Below are positions 47,301 through 57,000 of a stretch of DNA of 60,000 nt, one piece after another. This DNA comes from Owenia fusiformis (taxonomy: Eukaryota > Annelida > Polychaeta > Sabellida > Oweniidae). The DNA lies in contig CAIIXF020000001.1 of NCBI GenBank assembly GCA_903813345.2, positions 58,733,885 to 58,793,884 on the forward strand. Reading direction: 5' to 3'. The notes under the pieces were generated by a model, which was not told the DNA's origin, did no database searches, and worked only from the letters and a program-made list of their open reading frames with translations. The translations under genes were made by a program, and so were the position numbers. Positions within the stretch are counted from its first letter, which is position 1; each line of letters begins with the position of its first letter.

Positions 47301-49367
47301 ATGTGCAGTCTGCACCTGGATCTAATTATTTTTTATACAAATTATTTATTTATTCTACATAAATACTTTACTGTTGTCCAGGTTCCAATAGCTGAGCAAT
47401 AACATTAATCAGTCTAGGACTGACAAAAGGAGGAATTGTTTTAATGTGAAATTAAACATAAGTAAAGAATGTAAAGAACAGTTTTTCTGTACTCTGTAAA
47501 TGTTAAGTTTGTTCAGAAATTATTTATTTTAACTTTTGTGTGATCATTTTTATTTAAAGTTCCAATTCTCTCAAAAAACATTCAGGTCCAATGTAAAAAC
47601 TAAAAAGATATGGATTTATTGGTCCCAAAACAGTTGACCCACCTACAGGGAACCAAAGTCCTGTATCTCTGAGTGAGTTATTTAGTCCCACTCTAGTTAC
47701 GCCTGACTGCACAGTACAGTCAAAGTCCTCAGCATTTACAGCTTCAATTTGGTCCATCTTGGTGACATCTACACATACACCACCCTAGAATAACACATAT
47801 TGCATGTAGTCATCATAATAACTCAACACTGTACATGTACAGTTACAGTTTATTATATATTTATACATATTGTGCAAAGGACCACGGAAGGTATCGCAAC
47901 AGATTTTAGACAGTCATATGTTGGATTGTGGCTATTTTCCAAAAATTTAAAAAGGTGCATATGTTAGGCCAATGCATAATCTAAAGCATTTTTTCAAAAA
48001 TATATTCCTGATTTTCATCCCCTTCCACTCGTTTTTTTTCAATTCTTTATGCATCTAGATGTTGCATTTATAGAGTTAGTTAACCTCTTAAAACATATTT
48101 TCCTTTTAAGAGGTTAACTGTGTCTACAAAAGCAAATATTGATGTTGCAAAACCTTCGGTGGTTTCCAGAAAAAACAGTATAAGTAATATTTTCATTTCA
48201 TTGGTATATCCCTAAGTTGAGAAATGTAGACTTTTGTATATTTTGCATACCTTTGAAGCTGTGACGCCACCTTCCATTCCAGTTCCCGATCCAAATGGAA
48301 TTATGGGTATCTGATGATCATAACAGAGCCTTGCAACTTGACTGACTTTCTCTGTTGATGTTGGGAAAACAACCACATCAGGAGGTTCACAACTAAACAT
48401 CAAATGAATTATCATGAGTAAGACTTATTGGACGTTCAAAAAGTGTGAACATATTTTATTTGCATTGTAAATCACAAAATGATGGCTCGTATATAGCACA
48501 ACACAACTAATGATTTTTTCATTCATTTCATAATTGGTTTATTTTGAACCATATTACATATTATATACATACAGGTTGATAACATCCAAACTCAATGTTG
48601 GGTCAATTAGGATAAGAAGGATTACCTCCCCAAAAGACACTAAACTAAGGCATTATGATAAAAAGACCCTGATAGATCCCAAATGCTTATATCTACTCAC
48701 TGGTGGTATGATTCATCTCTTCCATGCTGTTCCCTGACTGGGGTAGATGTAGATACATCCTTACTCCCACATATCTCAACCAACTTCTCAATCACACTGC
48801 TTGACACAGCACCATTCTCAACCTACAACAAGCATATTACAAACGGTTATCAAAGTGTAACAATTTGTTACATACATGTGCTAAAAGTAATACATGTACA
48901 AATATAAATAATTTATTTGAAAATACATTTTGCTTGCAGCTGAACCAGCTATTGTAAAATACATGTCCTGGACCCAAAAGAACTTGCATAAGCAGACGGA
49001 TTCTTTCTGGAAGTGCATGTACATGTGTGCCTGCATGAGCCCACAGGAAACCATTGACAATATTGCAATCTTGCAGACTCAATGACTTCCTGAGATATAA
49101 ACATGTACGTTCTTGTATCAAGTGCATGTACATGTCTGTTTCACTGCTTCAAAGGCAAGCAGTTGAAGCTGAAAAATAAGACATGTAAAGACTATTGTGC
49201 CATAATATATAGAAAAATATATTCATATTGCACACAAATTCAAATTCATAACTTCAATCAATCCCCATTTCTCTTACCTGAGCTAATGTGCTCTTCTGAG
49301 CTGTCAGATTTACTGCAATATGTGACCTCTGTGTCCCAAGTAATATTCTTAAACCCCGCAACATCAT
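38351..49367 (-). CDS. LDHD: D-lactate dehydrogenase, mitochondrial (FAD-linked)
   Basis: Oxidises D-lactate to pyruvate; FAD-binding type 4 / FAD-oxidase C family. Exons in coding order: 49278-49367, 48701-48822, 48251-48392, 47643-47784, 47162-47321, 46684-46789, 45733-45790, 44393-44521, 43977-44104, 43663-43753, 43095-43206, 38351-38525 (TAG). All phases match; 1455 nt, 484 residues. The N-terminus [20 protein letters not shown] is basic and serine/leucine-rich, like a mitochondrial targeting peptide. Motifs: [24 protein letters not shown] (FAD loop), [74 protein letters not shown] (active-site His segment) and [16 protein letters not shown]. The human protein is 507 residues; about 8-12 seem missing after GQPES, so a small exon may be overlooked between 45800 and 46683. 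Last intron 4.6 kb, filled by a LINE and a foldback element. Confidence 0.94.
39125..43047 (-). pseudogene. LINE reverse transcriptase fragment, interrupted by transposon
   Basis: The upstream part (42630-43047) has [48 protein letters not shown] (motif A) and [17 protein letters not shown] (motif B). The downstream part (39125-40388) continues [22 protein letters not shown] (motif C), then [12 protein letters not shown], a long C-terminal region and [17 protein letters not shown] (C...H-x4-C finger). The frame is open on both sides of the insert, which suggests that the copy and its foldback guest are young. It is a Jockey/CR1-like group, different from the LINE at 11.8-17.6 kb. Confidence 0.88.
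40389..42628. mobile_element. 2.24-kb foldback transposon inside the LINE, ATAT target duplication
   Basis: Ends CGTCGC(A/G)TGAGAATAAC with near-exact inverse at the right. ATAT is duplicated (40385-40388 and 42629-42632). The arms are about 400 bp long: 'cagcttatttctaatttc', 'aactgtttcaaccaatcaac' and 'gcaaaacttggagttata' occur at 40627-40725 and inverted at 42360-42463. No transposase. It lies exactly between the LLY and INDL codons of the reverse transcriptase. Confidence 0.9.
43787..43920. repeat. Partial copy of the CAGTAAAACCTG MITE family in LDHD intron
   Basis: 'cattaaaacatgtatattc', 'gatctgaacatctc' and 'ccaatccgaacac' match the family seen at 7932 and 21908. The right end is not clear. 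Confidence 0.45.
44901..45505. mobile_element. 605-bp TTAA-flanked foldback element in LDHD intron
   Basis: Both ends read AGGAATATTCCTTGCCA inversely and are flanked by TTAA (44897-44900, 45506-45509). The inverted arms extend about 225 bp each, sharing 'tatggtagctataa' and 'aggaagtgatgtcatc'. A TTAA duplication points to piggyBac- or Kolobok-type transposases. No coding capacity. Confidence 0.85.
45931..46272. mobile_element. 342-bp mariner-like MITE in LDHD intron
   Basis: CAGGGTGTCAAATAAGTCCC at the left and its exact inverse at the right, flanked by TA (45929-45930, 46273-46274). No coding capacity. Confidence 0.88.
47874..48175. mobile_element. Foldback element related to 53240-53960, in LDHD intron
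   Basis: Starts AAAGGACCACGGAAGG then TATCGCAACAG; the right end, read inversely, is AAACCACCGAAGG then TTTTGCAACA. The internal 'ttggattgtggctatttt' matches 'ttggattatgactatttt' in the larger relative at 53240. Confidence 0.6.
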
Positions 49368-51044
49368 CTACTTTTAAATTAAAGTAAACAACATATGAAA
49401 ATTAACAAAATATTAATTGTTTATAAAATATGTACTAAAACAAAATGTCCTTCATTTTGGCCTACATAATCTATCACGTGACTGTCACATGGGCAACCAT
49501 AGTTTTCAACTTATTTAAAGATGTCGCTACTATATAGGCATAAAGAAGACAAGGGGTTACAGAATAAAGATGCAAACCTACTACAATTAAAGGCATTGCT
49601 TTCATTCTTGCACAACTTTTTATGCGCTGTATCCCTTCTAATTCTTATAAATAAACAATGAGCCTTTTCATCACAAACTAATTAATTTCAATAAGCTTCA
49701 TATTTCGGAATTTACTAAATACTACACTTTTGGTTTGTGTGTCTTGTTTCTTTGAAAGAGAACTTCGTTTCATAGTCAGCACCCTCTAATATCTAACATA
49801 ACATAACACTTTTAATAACTGAATAATGAAGATTGATGGTGCTCACTGTGCTTCGTTTCCTCTTTGATAATTCTTGGATTTGGCCTTATCAAATCAGAAT
49901 ACTGTCGTTCAAAATCTTTCTTCCCAATCAACATTGCAATCACAGAATCTTATGTTTTCAATATAGGGTGATTTTTAACACACCAGCGGTACAACATAGT
50001 CGTTGTGAGGCATCCCAGTTTTTTAACATCAAAATTGGGAACTTTTGAAATGACAAGAATTCAAACATTTCTAGATAAAAAAAACACTAACTTATAAAAT
50101 GAGCTACAAATCCCTACCATACACAGAATACATTCAAATTCTCATTAAAAAGATTTCTCTCTAAAAATAAAATATTCAATTTAAATCAATTAATGCATTA
50201 AAATATATCATTTAATTAGCTGATAACATTTATTCAAAATATCACACTGTTATACAGCAATAGTTATAGCTTATCTCATGAGGTAAATGATTTTAAATGT
50301 TTACAATGATTATCACACACATTTATTTACATTTACATTTATCTTAATTCTTCAATGATGGATTTTGAACCCTCTGCCCCTAAAATGCATTGTGACCTTT
50401 TAATAAAACATGATATATTGTGAATAACAATAGTCTCAAAAATTGTTTATATTTGACCAAAATATCAAACTAGAGCCTATTTTTGTTACAATTAAAATCT
50501 GGTGTGAATGTTTACATAATAAAGGCCAAGGGTTCAAAATACGAACATGTTTCAAGAATTATTTTTGGCAATTATTCAGAGCAGGTATGTTGTACTCCTG
50601 AGCTGGTGGTGTCTGGTTTGGTGGTTTGCTATGCTCTTCATTCAGAAGATTGATGATACACATTATTTATCAGATAGTACAACTCCATGTTTAATGGCAA
50701 TTCTCTGAGAAGATAATTCATAATGATACATTTTGTACCACTGTAGTGTTTCCTTTCCTTCAATTCAATGCAACTTTACCAGTAAGGCTATTATTTTAAA
50801 GCTAAAATCAAAAGAACAACATATAAAACTATGTTTTTTTACAATAATAAGCATGTAAAAGACTCCTGGTCTACAGACAGAAATCAGGTGAAATGTCCAG
50901 TGAAATGAAAGAGCACAATTTAATCAGAGAGGAGAGTGCCATCCAATGTCCATGTGCAGTCACTAAAGAGATTGAAGTGAATATTGTCGAGCATGTTGTA
51001 GTATATACTTATTAGTCCTTAGAGTGTTGATTAGGCCCATTTAT
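49368..51044. other. Intergenic: LDHD upstream region and THOP1 3' UTR
   Basis: No gene recognised. The first ~600 bp are upstream of the LDHD start (promoter and leader, no specific element seen). The right part is likely the 3' UTR of the oligopeptidase gene on the minus strand. Confidence 0.45.
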
Positions 51045-54000
51045 TTATACTTTCAATCCCTTGCTTATCAGGAATGGTTCTGGTTTTGGATCACGTCCTA
51101 AGAAGTTACGCAGCATATCAGCAGCATCCTGGAATAATATGGGTAGATGTTACAATATGGGTGGATGTAAAAGTTTGGCTAAAAGTAACAACAGAGGTGT
51201 ATGTGACAATATATACTAGATAGATGTAACAATATTGGTTGATGTGACAATACTGGATAAAGTAACAATATACTGTACGCCCGGTATTATTCGCGTGCGA
51301 TTTAGTTTCGCGCTTTTCGCGAGGGTGTTAAAATCGCGAAAAATTATCGTCGCAAAATTGCCAATTAAATCCCCGGGAATTTGTTTTTACCCGGGGCTCT
51401 GATGCATTTCGTTTTGTGTAAAACGTTTCGTCTAGTGTGATCGTAGCCTGCAATTTGATTGGACATCATATACTGGGGAATCCCCAAATACGATAAAATA
51501 CAGTATGAAGTACGGTAAAGTTATTATGGGAGCCACGCACTTTTGCTTTAATATAGAGGTTGATATGCAGCTTGCCGATGATAAAGATCCCAGTTATTGT
51601 AAATCTCATCCAAATATGACATCAGGTAAGTGCAATTACTGTACATCTAACTTAATTTACACACGAGTAGCTCGAGAATTCCTGGGATAGTAATGAATTT
51701 CAAACTTGTGAAATTCGCGAAATTTAATAGCCGCGAAATCGTGTTTTCGCAAAATTCGCGAAATTAAATCTCGCGAATAATACCGGGCGTACAGTAGTGG
51801 ATTATGAGGTTATATAATGGTTCTTTCTGATATCGTTTTTATACTCGAGTGAGTATATGATATATTCACAAGTGAGCGTAGCGAACGAGTGAATATATTA
51901 TATTCTCACGAGATATAAAATGCACGATATACAGAATGAACCATTATATAATCTTATTATGTCACTCTAAGTTCAATTACAGTTGATTCGAACACATTAA
52001 AAACCATAAAAATATCCCATAGCCAACTCAAATATGCTGATGTTTATCTCGAACCATTTATGACGTCACTTGATTCTAGGAAATCATGAAAATTTTCATG
52101 ATTTTTTTATTCATTAGTTCCCAGAATGCACTTCTACAGTGGTATACGCTGGAGTGTATACGGGGGACAATATGGGTAGATGTAGGTGAATGAGACAAAA
52201 TTGGATACTGCTACAATGTGGGTACAACAGCAATATGGGTGGATGTAAAATTATGTGTAGATGAATGATTTAAACTACCAATATAGGTGGATGTAACAAT
52301 AAGGGTAGAAGTAATAATTTGGGTAGGGGTAACAAAATGAGTAGGAGAAATAATATAGCTGAATGTACCAATATGGGTATAAGTAAACAAGACACACAGT
52401 GATAAATATCGCACTTTGAAGAGCAAACTGGCCACCATGCAATTTACCCAGCATGGCCAAAACCTAATCAGACCTTGGCACTAGTCTGCTCTTGCATCTG
52501 TAAACATTTCAAGTTGACAAGGTTAGCGGTTTTCCTGCAATTTTGATGACAAGAATTTATTTGTAGTCTTGAACTTTGGGAAAATTTAGATAACATTGTT
52601 TGTGACCTAATTTGATGACCTTCGACCTTTAAAATTTCACTTTTTCAGACCTCAGTAGGTGTTTTGTAATTAAGCTGACCTAAATTTAAATCCAAAATAT
52701 CAATTTAGAAAATCAACTTTTTTGACCTTTTCAAGGTCACTGAAGGTGAATGAAAGGTCAAATCTGAAATCTAAGGTCAGATTTGAACTTCTGAGAACTT
52801 GTAGATGTTTTTAAAAAGAAAATTTGGTCAATTTGGAGCAAGTTGAAAAATTCAAAATGGCCACGAAACTGAAAAATTCAAAATGGCCACCATGTAATTC
52901 AGCCAGCATACGCAAAACCTAATCAGATCTTGGCAATAGTCTGCTCTTGCATCTGTAAAAATTTCAAGTTGAACGGATAAGTGGTTTTCCTGGAATTTTG
53001 ATGACAAGATTTGTTGAAAAATTCAAAATGGCCGCCACATAGTTTACCCAGCATGCCCTTAACCTAATCAGATCTTGGCACTAGTCTGCTTTTGCATGTG
53101 TAAAAAGTTCAAGTTGAACAGGTTAGCGGGTTTCTTGGAATTTTGATGACAAGAATTGATTTGTAGTCTCAAACTTTGAGAAACTTGGATAACATCATTT
53201 GTGACCTAGTTTAATGACCTTGACCTTCGACCTTGAAAAGGAGCACGTGGGTTATCGCAAACAATTTCAGAAGGTTATATCTTGGATTATGACTATTTTC
53301 TGACAATGAGGACAAGTTTATCTTTTAGATCAATTCATTATCTCAAAGAAAATTATGCACAGTAATAATAAATTCAAACAAACTCTGAGATATTTAACTA
53401 GCAATTAACCCATCAACACACTTTTTGACCCCATTTTGAAGATGTTGACCCCATTTTCACCAAAAATGCAATCACTTTTTACAATGTTTAATGCATTACT
53501 ATTCTTTATTTTGATGTATCAAATAGTTCTTGAAAGAAAAACTTAATTGCATTAAGAAAAGTGTTCCCCATGTTATTTCTCCATTGAAAAATCACATGCT
53601 ATCCATTGGTTTCAGTTCATTTTGGTCATCCAAATTGAATATCTTTAAAGTCCCTGGAGCAATCATATTTTCCTTTTGGGAAATCGAACATGTCTCAAAG
53701 CACATTCTAATTATGCATTCAACAATATAATAATAGGTTGCATTTTTGGTGAAAATTAGGTCAACATTTTTGAAAAAGTATGTTGATTGGTCCATTGCCC
53801 CTTCAATATCACTTAGGTCTGATTAACTAAATTATCATTATATATACTTTTCTTGAAGATAATGAATGGATCTAAAAGATACACCCATGTTCATGATCAG
53901 AAAATGTTCATAATTCAAGTTAGAATCGTTTGAAATTGGTTGCGATAACCTACGTGCTCCTTTCACTTTTTCAGACCTCAGTAGGTGTTTTGTAATTAAG

Positions 54001-57000
54001 CTGACCTAAATTTAAATCCAAAATATCAATTTAGAAAATCAACTTTTTTGACCTTTTCAAGGTCACTGAAGGTGAATGAAAGGTCAAATCTGAAATCTAA
54101 GGTCAGATTTGAACTTCTGAGAACTTGTAGATGTTTTTAAAAAAAATTTTTAGTCAATTTGGAGCAAGTTGAAAAATTCAAAATGGCCGCCAAATTGAAA
54201 AATTCAAAATGGCCATCATGTAATTCAGCCAGCATACCCAAAACCTAATCAGATCTTGGCAATAGTCTGCTCTTGCATCTGTAAAAATTTCAAGTTGAAC
54301 GGATAAGTGGTTTTCCTGGAATTTTGATGACAAGATTTGTTGAAAAATTCAAAATGGCCGCCACGTAGTTTACCCAGCATGCCCTTAACCTCAGATCTTG
54401 GTACTAGTCTGCTCTTGCATCTGTAAAAATTTCAAGTTGAACAGGTAAGCAGTTATCCTGGAAATTTGATGACAAGATTTGGTTTATGTCCCGCCCGCCC
54501 GACCGCACGCCCAACAGCACAAGACGACGACAATATAGCACTTTTTCAAAGTGCGATAAAAATATTGGTAAAAGTATTGATCGCTGGGGGGTTGAGTATT
54601 TCCATTTACCCTATTTGATAAAACCTTTTCAGATAATGGGCCCAACAAATGACTAAACCTATGGGCTCGATATGTTTGAATTTGTTTTACCAATACTTTA
54701 GGCCTCTATGGCACATTTAGCAAAGCTACAAATGAATCTAAAGGTCTTCCCGCAGAACTTGGGCTTGAAGTCAACCATAGAGTTACTTACGATAGAGCCT
54801 CCAGGTCCGAGTATGAAGTTCCTGTAGTCCATGCCCACCTTGGGGCTCATAATCCCCTCCTGCTTGAAGCGAGAGTAGAACATGTCCATGCAGAACACCT
54901 CACTCCACTGGAACAAGCAATCATGGTGGTAAATATACGAACCATACATGTAAAATTGAAGTGGACTATATGAGTAATGTAACATTGTTACCTCTCAAAC
55001 CAAACACTACAGGTGATAGTTCTTTTTCTGAATCTATTTATTTTGACCACTTTTACTAACTGCTAATAACATTTTTATCTATACAATGTAATTTATATAA
55101 CTGTGACAATCAAATGACAAAATATTTATGGTGTTTCTAAAGATTTTTTCTAATTTTACAGTTAGCTTGATATTTTCAAAAGCATACCAGGTAGCCATAA
55201 TACTGGGCATCATAACCACCAGCTAAATGCCCAAAAGATGCTGGCATGTTAGTTTCAGGGGTCTGGGTGATGCCGAGGATTTCCTCTGAAAGACGGTTGA
55301 ACTCTTTAGCTGTATCTGCCTAGAAACAAAATTATTGATATATTATTAACATTTCTTTTGAATGTATAACATGGTACCTGAAATTACTCCCAATACCACA
55401 GTAAAACCTGTGGAATAGAAAGTTTTTTATACAGAAGTCAAGAAACAGTGTTTAATAGGGATTTTAAGAGGTGTTAAATGTTTTACAGTAAAAAAACTAG
55501 AAAAACAGCAACTCCACGGAGTAGCAAATCCCACCGAACGGCAGTTGAGTTACCAAAGATTACGAAAATGAAAATGAAAAATGGCAGCCATTCTGAAGCC
55601 TCTGAAGATCAGCCGCCATCTTAAAATTTTTCTCGAACAGAGCTACTGAGTTTCTAGGCATCAGCATATAAAATTTGAACCGAATCTGTTCACTGGTATT
55701 TGACTTATCAAAGATTACGTTTTTTCTTATGAAAAATGGCTACCATTTTGAAATTCAGCCGCCATCTTGAAAAAATTTTCTCGAACAGATCTACTGTGTC
55801 CCTAGGAATCATCATATAAAAAATGAGCCAAATCTGTTCACTGGTATTTGAGTTATCAAAGATTACGTTTTTTTACGAAAAATGACGTCCATTTTGAAAT
55901 TCAGCCGCCATCTTGAAAATTCTTTCTCGAACAGATCTCCTTTGTCCCTAGGCATCATCATATAAAATTTGAGCCAAATCCGTTCACTGGTATTTGAGTA
56001 ATCAAAGATTACCTTTTTTTATGAAAAATGGCTGCCATTTTGAATATCAGGCTGCCTTCTTGAAAATTCTTTCTCGAACAGATCTATTGTGTCCCTAGGC
56101 ATTATCATATAAAATTTGAACCAAATACGTTCACTGGTATTTGAGTTATCAAAGATTACGTTTTTTTTACGAAAAATGGCCGCCATTTTGACAATCAGTG
56201 GCCATTTCGAAAACCCCATCTTGAGCGAAGCTCCTTTGTCCCTAGGCATAAGCATATAAAATTTGAACCAAATCCGTTCACTGGTATTTGAGTTTCCAGA
56301 GATAATGTTTTTTTACGAAAAATGAATTGAATTTCAGCGGCCATCTTGAAAATTGTATCTCGAACAGATATACTGTGTCCCTTGGCATCAACATATACAA
56401 TTTGAACCAAATCCGTTCACTGGTATTTGAGTTATCAAAGATTAAGTTTTTTTACGAAAAATGGCCGCCATTTTGAAATCTAGCCGCCATCTTGAAAATT
56501 TTTACTCGAACATATCTACTGTGTCCCTAGGCATCAGCATATAAAATTTTTACCAAATCCGCAAACTAGTATTTGAGTTATTAAAGATTACATTTTTTAC
56601 GAAAAATGGTGGCCATTTTGAATTCAGTGGCCATATTGAAAATTCCTTCTCGAGCAGAGGTCCTACACCCATAAGGCATAAGCCTATAAAATTTGAATCA
56701 AATCCGTGAAACGTTATTTGAGTTATCGCCCGGACAAACAGACGGACGGACGGACAGACGGACGGACGGACGGACGGACAGACGGACGGACGGCTTTCCT
56801 ATATCCCTCTCGAACTTCGTTCAGTGGGATAATGAATTATGTAAAAGAATTAATAATAAAATCTCAATATGTCAGACATGTTTGTTTCTGAGACAATAGA
56901 CATACACTTCATGGATTTTCCCAGAACTTCTGATGGATAAAAAGACACTGATCTTAACTTACTTTTGGTTGTGTATGAATGAATTGATCAAATGTTCCAA

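Noticed and set aside
51505-51690. Small protein in the CGCG-rich MITE
   Set aside because: No transposase motif; the element is only 522 bp and the frame is not seen in its short relative.
56693-56899. RTDGRTD-repeat open frames
   Set aside because: Products of the (ACGG)n microsatellite only.
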